From Chitinophaga pinensis (GTDB lineage Bacteria; Bacteroidota; Bacteroidia; UKL13-3): 9,572 nt of DNA. Shown here piece after piece: positions 1-7,641 of this stretch; positions within the stretch are counted from its first letter, which is position 1; every line of letters begins with the position of its first letter. The DNA lies in assembly GCA_945875195.1 (NCBI GenBank), contig CAMCJW010000096.1, forward strand, positions 1 through 9,572, given 5' to 3'. The notes beneath the pieces are model-generated. The model made no database searches, was not told the origin of the DNA, and saw only the letters and a program-made list of their open reading frames with translations. Position numbers and translations under genes: made by a program.

Positions 1-1
1 A

Positions 2-718
2 ATATCAATAATTATTGCCACTTATCAAGCTGGTGATCTCTTGCAAGCGTGTTTGGATAGCATTCAAAAACAAAGCTACAAGAATATTGACCTTGTTATT
101 GTTGATGGCGCTTCAACAGATACTACTTTGTCTATAATTGAATCTAATAAAGCCCTTATTTCTACTCATATTTCTGAACCAGATAATGGTATTTATGATG
201 CCATGAATAAAGGAATTCAACTTGCAACAGGTGATTTTATTTTGTTTTTAGGTGCCGATGATACATTGCTTATTGATTTGGCCCTAATTGCACCCTTATT
301 ATACCAGAGTAATACCATTTATTATGGTGATGTATTGTTTAAACAAAGTGGCAAAAGGTACGATGGTAAATTTGGAGCATATAAATTAGCAATTAAGAAT
401 ATTTGTCATCAGGCAATTTTTTATCCCTCAAGTGTTTTCAAAAATTATTCTTTTGAATTGGCGTATAAATTATTGGCAGATCACGCCTTAAATATAAAGT
501 TATATGGAGATAAGAACTTTTCTTTTTCTTATTTTTCTTACATTATATCTAGGTATAATCAAACAGGTTTAAGTGCCTCAACCATTGATTCTACTTACAT
601 TGCGGCAAGAATGAAGTTGATTTATGATAACTTTTCTAGTTTAGTGTATCTTTATGCAAAACTAAGAATGTTTTTTGCTAAATACGTATTACGAAAAAGG
701 CAATATGCCACCCAATAA
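2..718 (+). CDS. Family 2 glycosyltransferase (GT-A fold), 5' end outside the window
   Basis: Probable sugar transferase acting on the cytoplasmic face of the inner membrane, moving a sugar from a nucleotide-sugar donor onto a growing polysaccharide unit. The frame is open from base 2 and already reads ISIIIATYQAGDLLQACLDS, the first beta strand of a GT2 domain, so the TTG at 41 is not the true start and only a few codons are missing. Counting from base 2, the nucleotide-binding VDGASTDTT lies near residues 34-42, SEPDNGIYDAMNKG near 58-71 and the metal-binding GADD near 84-87. The C-terminal third keeps the HQA...LLADHAL pattern seen in WcaE-like GT2s. It resembles the GT2 at 6453-7226 in these motifs. 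The next gene begins 12 bp after the stop, which suggests one operon. Donor and acceptor cannot be told from sequence. Confidence 0.9.
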   Translation: MSIIIATYQAGDLLQACLDSIQKQSYKNIDLVIVDGASTDTTLSIIESNKALISTHISEPDNGIYDAMNKGIQLATGDFILFLGADDTLLIDLALIAPLLYQSNTIYYGDVLFKQSGKRYDGKFGAYKLAIKNICHQAIFYPSSVFKNYSFELAYKLLADHALNIKLYGDKNFSFSYFSYIISRYNQTGLSASTIDSTYIAARMKLIYDNFSSLVYLYAKLRMFFAKYVLRKRQYATQ

Positions 719-730
719 TGTTTAACTAGT

Positions 731-1972
731 TTGAATAACCCAATTAAAATAGCGAACAAATTTGAAATGCTTGCCATGTATTTGGTTGGTTTTTCAATGG
801 TGTTGAACCTATATATTTTGTCTAGTTTGCTTATTCCGTCGGCTCTAATTATTGTTGCTAGCTTAGCCATTTCATTTTTCTTTTTTGTAAAGCGGTTTAA
901 TAGCACAGATTTTATAAATCAACTCATAAATTGGAACCTTTCTTTTTATATCCTCTTCTCTTTGTTTTTTTATTTTATTGCCATTTTGTTAGGGGTTGCT
1001 GAACCTAATTTTAATGATTTGATACGCGTTACTGGTGCAAGCTTTTATTTCAATTGGGTGTTTTTTACTTGTGATACACTAGAGAAAATAAAATCTTTTT
1101 TCCTAAGATTTAGTGTGGGATTGTATTTGATTTTATTGGCTCAAGCTATTGTTGAATATTATTTTCCGGTTGAATTTGGTGTAATAGTTTCTGGTGCAAT
1201 AACAAAGACTTCCATTAAGGTTTCTACCACATTATCTGATTCAAATAATTTTGCCAATATCATTATAATTCTTTCTATTATCATCTTAAATTTATACTCC
1301 TTTAAAAGCTCTAAGCAGTATCGCATTTTATATCTAACATTATTAATTCTTGGTTTTGTACTTGTAAATATTTCAGGATCTAGGCAGGGATTAATTTTTT
1401 GGGCTTTATTTTTCTTAGGTTTTATTTGGGATTTTGTGAAAGGATTTAGTATTAAAAAATTAATTCAAATTGGGGGCACAATTGCTATTTTTACTAGTTT
1501 AGTGGTTCCAATTCTTGTTTCATACTTCGAAGAAAACCCTGGCTCAGCTGTAGCACGTTTGTTTTTGGGTGGCGCAAATTCTGGGGAGAGCACAAATTCT
1601 AGGTGGTCTACACTAGAAGCTGGATTTGAATTTATAAAAAGCAATTATTTTTTACTAGGCTCTGGTTCCATAAATTTTGATAAGGCTTGGTTCGACTTTA
1701 CTAGTAACGATACTCCCCTGCCACATAATAGCTTTGTTTTTCTTTGCTGTCAATATGGTGTATTCACTCTGGTATTGGCTTATCTTTTTTTAAAAAGTAT
1801 TCAACGGGCCTTAAAAGCAAGGCAAATTTTAATAATTTTTGGCTTGCTAATTCCCTACTTTTTTCAACCCAATTTTCCATATTATGCTGTTTCAATATTT
1901 GTATTTTCTTATATAGATGCGTGTTATCTTAGGCAAATTGCAGATAAGGATGATTTTGAATTTATTTCTTAA
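731..1972 (+). CDS. Wzy/O-antigen-ligase-like polytopic membrane protein
   Basis: Likely inner-membrane polymerase (Wzy) or ligase (WaaL-like) acting on lipid-linked polysaccharide units at the periplasmic face. The 413-residue product has about ten to twelve hydrophobic segments, including roughly residues 14-53 (two), 70-90, 126-143, 174-190, 198-214, 219-235, 246-265, 333-354 and 384-398. Family-type motifs are GSRQG at 216-220, NSRWSTLEAG near 289-298, a short hydrophilic loop, and PHNSF at 331-335 followed by a YGVF segment; these match the Wzy_C/O-antigen ligase pattern with its large periplasmic loop. The start is TTG at 731. The previous gene's TAA (716-718) is in the same frame, so the only in-frame alternative is ATG at 767, which would remove the polar N-terminus. 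Polymerase is favoured over ligase because of the surrounding GT genes, but sequence alone does not settle this. Confidence 0.82.
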   Translation: MNNPIKIANKFEMLAMYLVGFSMVLNLYILSSLLIPSALIIVASLAISFFFFVKRFNSTDFINQLINWNLSFYILFSLFFYFIAILLGVAEPNFNDLIRVTGASFYFNWVFFTCDTLEKIKSFFLRFSVGLYLILLAQAIVEYYFPVEFGVIVSGAITKTSIKVSTTLSDSNNFANIIIILSIIILNLYSFKSSKQYRILYLTLLILGFVLVNISGSRQGLIFWALFFLGFIWDFVKGFSIKKLIQIGGTIAIFTSLVVPILVSYFEENPGSAVARLFLGGANSGESTNSRWSTLEAGFEFIKSNYFLLGSGSINFDKAWFDFTSNDTPLPHNSFVFLCCQYGVFTLVLAYLFLKSIQRALKARQILIIFGLLIPYFFQPNFPYYAVSIFVFSYIDACYLRQIADKDDFEFIS

Positions 1973-2036
1973 TTTGACTTTTGGTATTTCGTTAAAAAAA
2001 ATGCTCTTTTGTTTAATCCTAAACTGATGTGCTTCT

Positions 2037-2924
2037 ATGAGCCAAATTCAATTATCTGTAATCATACCTTTCCACAAGCAAATTGACTTTCTTTTAAGGG
2101 GTATTCGCTCCATTAAGTTTTCTCTTGAAAAGGCCGAAATTTCAGTTAATTTTGAACTTATTATCATTAATGATTCCCCTAGTTTTTCCCTAATTAGTCT
2201 TCAAGAAAATTTAGAAAATAATTTTGATAAGGCCTTCGTTGATCGTATTCTTATTATATCCAATAAAGAAAATTATGGCGTGGCCATTTCACGAAATGTG
2301 GGACTCGATAATGCAAAAGGTGAGTTTATTCATATTTTGGATCAAGATGATGAAATAAGTGAGGACTTTTATTTATTGAATTTGCAGGCCTTAAAAACTT
2401 TTGATTGGGTACTTTGTAATGGGTATTTTGCAAATATAAACTTAAACAAAAAACATTTAATTTATTTGCTTAGGCCGAGCCTAAATATTGATAATTTTAT
2501 ACTGGACGATTTTGTTAGATCGCCTGGACAAGTCGTATTTAAAAGGTCCTTGCTTAGTAATTGCCGTTTTATTGCTCCTATTAAGTATAAGGGTGCCGAC
2601 GATCGTTTCTTTTGGATATTGATGTATGGTCTTTCTCCAAATATGAAAACCCAATAACTCTACAAGCCTTTGTATATTGCACATTTACATAAAGATAATT
2701 TTAGTCATGATAGTCAAGAATTATATCGCTCATGCAAAGAACTTTGGGACGCAATGCCTATGGCTATTTTTGCTAATAAGCAAAAATTAATCAATCGTAA
2801 TAGATTGGCCATTGATTATATATTAAACATAGATAAATCTATACCAGCATTTGTAGAGTACCTTCGATATAAATATAGACTCAATAGAATGTTAAGATTT
2901 ATTATAAAACATACCTTTGTCTAA
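2037..2924 (+). pseudogene. GT2 glycosyltransferase interrupted by an in-frame TAA (2655-2657)
   Basis: The intact reading frame would encode about 295 residues, a usual GT2 length. Residues 1-206 (2037-2657) contain the GT-A core: LSVIIPFHK at 6-14, INDS at 45-48, NYGVAISRNVGL at 79-90, the DQDD metal site at 102-105 and the GADDRFF acid/base region at 186-192. A TAA follows at codon 207. The same frame then continues without another stop to 2924, reading LYKPLYIAHLHKDNFS just after the stop, which matches the PLYxHrxHxxNxS-like segment normally found soon after the acid/base motif in GT2s. The upstream piece alone may still fold, but lacks the C-terminal helices. The final TAA at 2922-2924 shares a base with the next gene's ATG. 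Either a recent nonsense mutation, a read error or stop readthrough could explain this. Both halves share one frame, so no indel is needed. Confidence 0.8.
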
Positions 2925-4012
2925 TGGTTAAGATTTTAATAATAAATTCAACCCTAGAGCGAAGCGGTTTAACCAACGTGTTTTATAATTTAGTGAAGCA
3001 CCTTGATAAATCACAATTCGATATTCATATTTTAACACTTTCTAAAGAGCCAATGCATTCACGTTTGAATGATTTTGAACAATTGAATGTAAATCTACAT
3101 AGGCTTCAATTAGAAGGGGTTAGGAGGTTTTTTTTTAATAAAATAATCATCCAAGAAAAGATTAAATCTATCGCACCTGATATTATTCATACATTTAGCT
3201 TTAGAGGAAATTTTTTTGCAAGTAGATACTTGAAGATATATCCCAGAATAGTAACTATTCAAGCAGATTTGAAAGAAAATTATCAGGTTGATTATGGTAG
3301 ATTTTTTGGCAAAATAGTTGCCGCTATCGAATTACATTTGGATAAATCTGCCAATTACATTACTGTTTGTTCTAATACATTAGCCAAAAAGTACGGTTAT
3401 TTAAAAAATCTTAGTTGCATACCAAATGGTGTGAGCCAGCAAAATTATTTTGCTTTGTCAATTGATGAAAAAGAAAAGCTGAGGCTAAAATTTAACCTGG
3501 ATTTTGATAAGGAAGTTTTTGTTTGTGCAGGATTAATTAATGAACGAAAAGATTCCTTGACGGTTGTAAAAGCATTCTTAGAATATGCTACTCAAAAACA
3601 GGTTCTATTTATGGTTGGTTCAGGTACTTTGCTAGATGCATGCAAAGAACTCGCAAATAATAATCCTCAAATTTATTTTACAGGCATGGTTGATACTGTG
3701 ATGGATTATATTGGCATGGCTGATTTTTTTATAAGCGCATCTTTATCAGAAGGGATGCCAAACGCCGTATTAGAAGCTGGATTTGCTGGTTTAAATTTGA
3801 TATTAAGCAATATTCCGGCCCATCTCGAATTAAAAGAAAACAATTGTATTGGGATGTGCTATTTTGATTCTTCTAACAAAGACGATTTAGGGCGATTAAT
3901 TCAAAGCTTTCAAAGGTCGGAGGTCAAAATGTCTGAAATTTATTCAGCAAATTCAATGGCATCTTCATTCCAGGATATATATATTAAATTGTTTGGGAAT
4001 AAGCTTAATTAA
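2924..4012 (+). CDS. Family 4 glycosyltransferase (GT-B fold, retaining)
   Basis: Sugar transferase of the GT4 family, expected to act at the cytoplasmic side of the inner membrane on a lipid-linked acceptor. The 362 residues are full length for the family. The N-terminal domain opens with KILIINSTLERSGLTNVFYNL, an acceptor-side Rossmann fold. IPNGV at 166-170 marks the start of the linker into the donor domain, and GLINERKDS lies at 203-211. The EX7E donor-binding motif is EGMPNAVLE, with glutamates at residues 276 and 284, followed by the usual AG-x-P-like strand (NLILSNIPAHLEL). The ATG at 2924 overlaps the previous gene's stop (TAATG), an arrangement typical of translational coupling, so premature termination at 2655 upstream could lower its translation. 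The sugar is not predictable. Confidence 0.92.
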   Translation: MVKILIINSTLERSGLTNVFYNLVKHLDKSQFDIHILTLSKEPMHSRLNDFEQLNVNLHRLQLEGVRRFFFNKIIIQEKIKSIAPDIIHTFSFRGNFFASRYLKIYPRIVTIQADLKENYQVDYGRFFGKIVAAIELHLDKSANYITVCSNTLAKKYGYLKNLSCIPNGVSQQNYFALSIDEKEKLRLKFNLDFDKEVFVCAGLINERKDSLTVVKAFLEYATQKQVLFMVGSGTLLDACKELANNNPQIYFTGMVDTVMDYIGMADFFISASLSEGMPNAVLEAGFAGLNLILSNIPAHLELKENNCIGMCYFDSSNKDDLGRLIQSFQRSEVKMSEIYSANSMASSFQDIYIKLFGNKLN

Positions 4013-4056
4013 GGTGTTTTAAGCAATTCTATTTATATTGTGCCTCTATTATACTC

Positions 4057-4626
4057 ATGAGCGATTTACATTATTTTAATTACCTAAAAACCAGAAGCAA
4101 ACTAGCATTATTTTACAGAAAAAATATTGTTTACCCTGCTTTAATGAGGGAACTTACTGGCAAAGTTTTAGATATTGGCTGCGGCATTGGCGATTTTCTA
4201 ATGTGCAGGCCAAACACTGTTGGAATTGATATTAACCAATTAAATGTAAATTATTGCAAAGAACAGGGTTGGGAGGTATATTCCATTGATAATAATCAAT
4301 TTCCATTTTCAGAAAATACTTTTGATGGAGCCATTTTAGATAATGTGTTAGAGCATTTAACTGAACCAAATATAACTTTGCTTGAAGCAAAAAGAGTTTT
4401 AAAAAATACCGGTAAGTTAATTGTTGCAGTACCGGGTACTAAAGGTTACACAATGGACGATGACCACAAACATTTTTATGATGAAGTAGGAATGAATACT
4501 TTATTAGCTAGTTTTGGTTTTGTAAATATCAAGTATATTTATCGCCCTACGTTTTTCAAATCAACTTATTTTAGCAAAAAGTTGTCACAGTATTGTATTT
4601 ATGGGGTATTCGAACTCCAAAAATAA
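4057..4626 (+). CDS. Class I SAM-dependent methyltransferase (Methyltransf_11-like)
   Basis: Small 189-residue methyltransferase that uses S-adenosylmethionine. Motif I is VLDIGCGIGDF at 37-47, an acidic GIDIN follows at 56-60, and FDGAILDNVLEHL at 89-101 is the motif II region, then LKNTGKLIVAVPG for the next strand. This order is that of the UbiE/Methyltransf_11 group. The C-terminal part (DDDHKHFYDEVGMNTLLASFGF) is the usual substrate-side segment of methyltransferases in polysaccharide loci. Sitting 44 bp after a GT4 gene, it could O-methylate a sugar or the glycan end, but this is inference from context. It is the last + strand gene before the inverted gene at 4633-5559, with only 6 bp between the two stop codons and no room for a separate terminator. 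Confidence 0.88.
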   Translation: MSDLHYFNYLKTRSKLALFYRKNIVYPALMRELTGKVLDIGCGIGDFLMCRPNTVGIDINQLNVNYCKEQGWEVYSIDNNQFPFSENTFDGAILDNVLEHLTEPNITLLEAKRVLKNTGKLIVAVPGTKGYTMDDDHKHFYDEVGMNTLLASFGFVNIKYIYRPTFFKSTYFSKKLSQYCIYGVFELQK

Positions 4627-4632
4627 GTTACC

Positions 4633-5559
4633 TTAGGCAATTCTCTCAATCGTTTTGGTTCGAGTATTATAAATATCTAAACCCCTTAAGAGCTCCAATC
4701 TGTCTGGGCCTGTGGTAAAAGTTAGTTCGCCTTCTTGGTTCCTACTTTCTCTAAATTTAGATGCTACATAACCTTGCTCTGCGCTTAATGCTGACAATTG
4801 TTTTAGTTTATCTTTTCTCACGAAATAGGCATTGTTGCCTGCTCGGTTCGAACCGATAAATGCATATCCCTTTTCTTCTGCAAGATCGCAATAGGAAAGC
4901 AAGGAGCAACCGCAATACAAATGACTATGGTGTTTGTTTTGCCTCACAAAATCTGCTTCATATGGAATTGTCCAGGCTTGGCTCGAGCCAAAAATACTAT
5001 TGTATTCCATTATTACCAATGTTGGATTTACGCAGGTAATGGCCTTCCAAATATGGTAATCATTGCCGTCTATATCAATATGTAAGAGTCCAAGTTTATT
5101 GGCAAAGCCAGCTTCAGAAATGAGGGTGTTAATATTCTCTGCTGTAATAAAAGCCTCTTTGGCAAGAAGTTCATGTTGCCAATACAACTCCTCTTCTTGT
5201 ATTTTTTTTATATGTTGCCTCGAGCCATCCATTACAAAGCCTGTCCAGTTCTTTGATTTTAAAAGGTAACGTGTGTTCGCCTCTGCATAATCTTCTACGC
5301 CAAATTCAAGAAATGTTTGGTGTTCAAAATCCAAATAGCTAGCCAGGAAATCAATGATTCCATCATCTCCCCATTGGGAAAACACGCTAAATTCGGCTAG
5401 CTGAATGTTCCTTATTATAGCTTCAGAATTTTGTTTGTTTATAGCGGATAAAACTTGGCCATTTAGCAATTTTGCTGATTCTATTTGTTTAATTATCAAG
5501 CGGTTTTGCTTTGGAATTTCTTTAAATGATTTTATGATTCTTTTGAATTTATTTAACAT
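4633..5559 (-). CDS. FkbM-like putative methyltransferase, inverted inside the glycan cluster
   Basis: A 308-residue protein of a family often found in surface-glycan loci and usually described as FkbM-like or hypothetical. The N-terminal 55 or so residues are helical and basic. FSQWGDDG at 60-67 opens the core, then FLEFGVEDYAEANTRYLL at 83-100 is a degenerate SAM-binding motif I with ED where a second glycine is common. WTGFVMDGS at 105-113 is the next strand and acidic turn, and HIDIDGNDYHIW at 160-171 is the motif IV-like strand. VIMEYNSIFG at 183-191 and a Cys-rich HLYCGCSLLSYC segment at 213-224 follow. Start is ATG at 5559. It lies opposite to all surrounding glycan genes and, by eye, is richer in G+C than the GTs. 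Family placement rests on recalled motifs, so the catalytic role is uncertain. Confidence 0.6.
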   Translation of the reverse strand: MLNKFKRIIKSFKEIPKQNRLIIKQIESAKLLNGQVLSAINKQNSEAIIRNIQLAEFSVFSQWGDDGIIDFLASYLDFEHQTFLEFGVEDYAEANTRYLLKSKNWTGFVMDGSRQHIKKIQEEELYWQHELLAKEAFITAENINTLISEAGFANKLGLLHIDIDGNDYHIWKAITCVNPTLVIMEYNSIFGSSQAWTIPYEADFVRQNKHHSHLYCGCSLLSYCDLAEEKGYAFIGSNRAGNNAYFVRKDKLKQLSALSAEQGYVASKFRESRNQEGELTFTTGPDRLELLRGLDIYNTRTKTIERIA

Positions 5560-5634
5560 TTTTGTGCCTCAATTGAGAAGCAATTTATAAAAAAAGTAAT
5601 TGGTAAACCTACTTTATTTCCTTTTATTTGCTAG
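5560..5634. promoter_or_regulatory. Short divergent intergenic region with a 10-bp palindrome
   Basis: These 75 bp separate the start codons of the inverted FkbM-like gene and the GT2 at 5635, so promoters for both directions should lie here or in the coding ends. A perfect palindrome CTCAATTGAG sits at 5568-5577, just upstream of the minus-strand ATG. I could not find a convincing Bacteroidota TTTG / TAnnTTTG promoter in either direction, so this is a positional call only. Confidence 0.3.
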
Positions 5635-6456
5635 GTGAGCCAAAGAATCAAAATTAGTGCTTCTATTGTTATTTATAAGCATCGATATGCTCAAGTTGCT
5701 GAGTTAATTGAGTCTTTTCTCCTAATACCATTTGAGGTTCGTTTACATATTATAGATAATTCACCTCAAAACCTCTTAGAGCAAGAATTACCTCAGTCGG
5801 ATATTATACAATACCATTTTTGTAATGCCAATTTAGGTTACGGTAAAGCGCATAATAAGGCAATTAGAACGGTGCTTGATTGGGCAGAATACCACATAGT
5901 TTTGAACCCAGATATTTTGATTGAACCAAATGCAATTGTGGCTTTAGTTGATTATATGGTGGTTAAACCTAATATAGGTTTATTGATGCCTAAAGTTTTA
6001 TATGCAAATGGTGAAACTCAATTTTTATGTAAACTTTTTCCTACCCCTTTCGACTTAATTATGCGTAGATTTATTCCAGGATTCTTGAAGGCGCAAATGC
6101 AAGGCCGCTTGGATCAATATGAACTAAAGCATAAGGATTACAATGAAATAATGGAGGTGCCAAATCTCTCTGGTTGCTTTATGTTTTTGCGCATGGATGT
6201 ATTAAAAATTGTTGGCTTGTTTGATGAACGTTTCTTTATGTATTTAGAAGATACCGATCTAAGTCGAAGGATAAATCTACAATTTCAAACCATATATTAT
6301 CCTCCAATTTCTATCATTCATCAGTACGAAAAGGGTTCATATAAAAGCCTCAAATTGCTTAAATACCATATTGTTTCGGCATTTAGATACTTTAATAAAT
6401 ATGGTTGGTTTTTTGATACAGTTCGTTATACCATTAATGGCATACAGAAACAATGA
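5635..6456 (+). CDS. GT2 glycosyltransferase, rhamnosyltransferase (WbbL) type
   Basis: A 273-residue GT2 resembling dTDP-rhamnosyl transferases of polysaccharide loci; the sugar is inferred only from subfamily look. ASIVIYKH at 9-16 is the first strand, IDNS at 40-43 the nucleotide-binding turn, NANLGYGKAHNKAI at 64-77 a hallmark of this subgroup, and NPDI at 91-94 the metal-binding DXD equivalent. LSGCFMFLR at 178-186 and FDERFFMYLEDTDLSRR at 196-212 carry the catalytic ED pair (205-206). The start must be GTG at 5635 because an in-frame TAG (5632-5634) is immediately upstream and the next in-frame ATG lies beyond the conserved core start. The gene's TGA overlaps the ATG of the next GT2 (ATGA at 6453-6456), showing a tightly coupled pair. 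Confidence 0.9.
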   Translation: MSQRIKISASIVIYKHRYAQVAELIESFLLIPFEVRLHIIDNSPQNLLEQELPQSDIIQYHFCNANLGYGKAHNKAIRTVLDWAEYHIVLNPDILIEPNAIVALVDYMVVKPNIGLLMPKVLYANGETQFLCKLFPTPFDLIMRRFIPGFLKAQMQGRLDQYELKHKDYNEIMEVPNLSGCFMFLRMDVLKIVGLFDERFFMYLEDTDLSRRINLQFQTIYYPPISIIHQYEKGSYKSLKLLKYHIVSAFRYFNKYGWFFDTVRYTINGIQKQ

Positions 6457-7226
6457 AAGTATCTGTTATAACTGCCGTATTCTCTAATCAAGCCATTATT
6501 CATGATGCAATAAACTCTGTGCTCTCTCAAAAGAATGTGGAGATTGAATACAGTATTGTGGATGGAGGCTCCAATGATGGAACTGTTGAGATGATTTTAT
6601 CTTATGGAGATAGAATTTCTAAATTTATTTCTGAACCAGATGATGGAGTCTATTTTGCGCTTAACAAAGGTATAGCTATGGCTACAGGCGACATTATAGC
6701 ATTGCTACATAGCGATGATTTTTATGCGCATCCTTATGTACTTTCTCAGGTTGTTGAGGCTTTTCAAGATACTGATTGTGATGCGGTATACTCTAACTTG
6801 TATTATGTTAAGGGGAGCAATACAAACAAAATCGTGCGATTGTGGGATTCGGGCTTATATAAATTGACTGATTTTTATTTAGGTTGGATGCCTCCTCACC
6901 CTGCCTTTTTCGCGAAAAGAGAAGTTTATTTAAAATATGGTTCCTTCAATACCAAGTTAAAAAGCGCAGCTGATTATGAACTCATGCTAAGGCTCATATT
7001 TAAGCACAATATTAAGTTACAGTATATTCCAAAGTTTTTTGTTAAGATGCGCACCGGTGGCGCTAGTAATCGTTCTATACTGAACCGAATAAAGGCAAAT
7101 ATTGAAGATAGAAGGGCATGGCAAATTAACAATCTCTCCCCAAAATGGTATACGCTTTTATTGAAGCCGTTGGTGAAATTATTTCAATATCGTTTTTTTA
7201 GTTATTTTCGACCTGATAATTCTTAA
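6453..7226 (+). CDS. GT2 glycosyltransferase (WcaE-like)
   Basis: A complete 257-residue GT-A glycosyltransferase. VSVITAVFSN at 3-12 is the first strand, VDGGSNDGT at 36-44 the nucleotide-binding turn, SEPDDGVYFALNKG at 60-73 and HSDD at 86-89 the metal site. MPPHPAFF at 146-153 and ADYELMLR at 173-180 are the acceptor-side motifs typical of colanic-acid WcaE-like enzymes; RTGGAS at 200-205 closes the domain. It overlaps the upstream GT2 by four bases and is followed 4 bp later by the ridA-like gene, so it is probably in the middle of a three-gene transcript. It shares the SEPDxGxYxAxNKG-type block with the truncated GT2 at the window start, and the two may be paralogues. The acceptor and donor are unknown. 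Confidence 0.92.
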   Translation: MKVSVITAVFSNQAIIHDAINSVLSQKNVEIEYSIVDGGSNDGTVEMILSYGDRISKFISEPDDGVYFALNKGIAMATGDIIALLHSDDFYAHPYVLSQVVEAFQDTDCDAVYSNLYYVKGSNTNKIVRLWDSGLYKLTDFYLGWMPPHPAFFAKREVYLKYGSFNTKLKSAADYELMLRLIFKHNIKLQYIPKFFVKMRTGGASNRSILNRIKANIEDRRAWQINNLSPKWYTLLLKPLVKLFQYRFFSYFRPDNS

Positions 7227-7230
7227 TTTT

Positions 7231-7638
7231 ATGAGCATCCATTCTTCTAAAGCACCAGAGCCTGTTGGTCATTATCCGCATGCAAAAAGAGTTGGCAATT
7301 TGTTGTTTTTGTCTGGGGTTGGTCCAAGAGAAAAAGGCACCAAAATAATCCCTGGTGTAGAACTAGATGACAATAGAAATATTGTTAGTTATGATATAGA
7401 AAAGCAAGTGCGCTCTGTCTTCAATAATATCAAAAATATCTTAGAAGATAGCGGCAGCAAATGGGAGAATATTGTAGATGTAACCGTTTTTCTAACCAAC
7501 ATGAAGGATGATTTCCCAATTTATAACAAACTTTGGGCTGAGTATTTTGCCATTGATCCCCCTTGCAGAACAACACTTGAAATAAACTGCTTGCCAACGC
7601 CAATAGCTATTGAACTCAAAGTAATTGCAACAATTTAG
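7231..7638 (+). CDS. RidA/YjgF-family protein, 2-aminomuconate deaminase-like
   Basis: A 135-residue soluble protein of the RidA (YjgF/YER057c/UK114) family, which forms trimers and deaminates imines or enamines. Positions R113 (in PPCRTTLEIN) and E128 (in PIAIELK) correspond by spacing to the conserved arginine and glutamate of E. coli RidA (15 residues apart in both). The N-terminus APEPVGHYPHAKRVGNLLFLSGVGPR and the segments DVTVFLTNMK and LPTPIAIELKVIAT look most like the 2-aminomuconate deaminase branch used in kynurenine/3-hydroxyanthranilate degradation rather than housekeeping RidA; this is from memory of family members. It begins 4 bp after a GT2 stop and so is likely co-transcribed with it, although no kynurenine-pathway partner is visible. 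Its 3' end faces the alcohol dehydrogenase gene across a repeat-filled 61-bp gap. Confidence 0.85.
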   Translation: MSIHSSKAPEPVGHYPHAKRVGNLLFLSGVGPREKGTKIIPGVELDDNRNIVSYDIEKQVRSVFNNIKNILEDSGSKWENIVDVTVFLTNMKDDFPIYNKLWAEYFAIDPPCRTTLEINCLPTPIAIELKVIATI

Positions 7639-7641
7639 CAA

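Noticed and set aside
41..43. TTG as start of the first GT2
   Set aside because: The frame is open and clearly GT2-like from base 2, so this leucine is internal.
718..729. ATG overlapping the stop of the first GT2 as a start for the next gene
   Set aside because: It meets TAG after three codons and is not in the frame of the Wzy-like protein.
652..906. Open frame of 84 codons on the minus strand
   Set aside because: Overlaps the end of the first GT2 and the start of the Wzy-like gene; basic, repetitive composition and no family look. A shadow frame.
1973..2036. Possible TTTG / TAnnTTTG promoter between the Wzy-like gene and the next GT2
   Set aside because: A TTTG exists at 1973-1976, but there is no acceptable -7 element at the right spacing.
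2670..2924. Independent small gene starting at TTG 2670
   Set aside because: It is in the same frame as the upstream GT2, and its sequence fits the missing GT2 C-terminus, so it is treated as the tail of one interrupted gene.
4013..4056. Possible promoter or terminator between the GT4 and the methyltransferase
   Set aside because: Only 44 bp, with no stem-loop and no acceptable promoter match; best read as a plain operon spacer.
5063..5590. Two plus-strand open frames opposite the FkbM-like gene
   Set aside because: Fully or mostly antisense to a well-supported gene, with no recognisable motifs.
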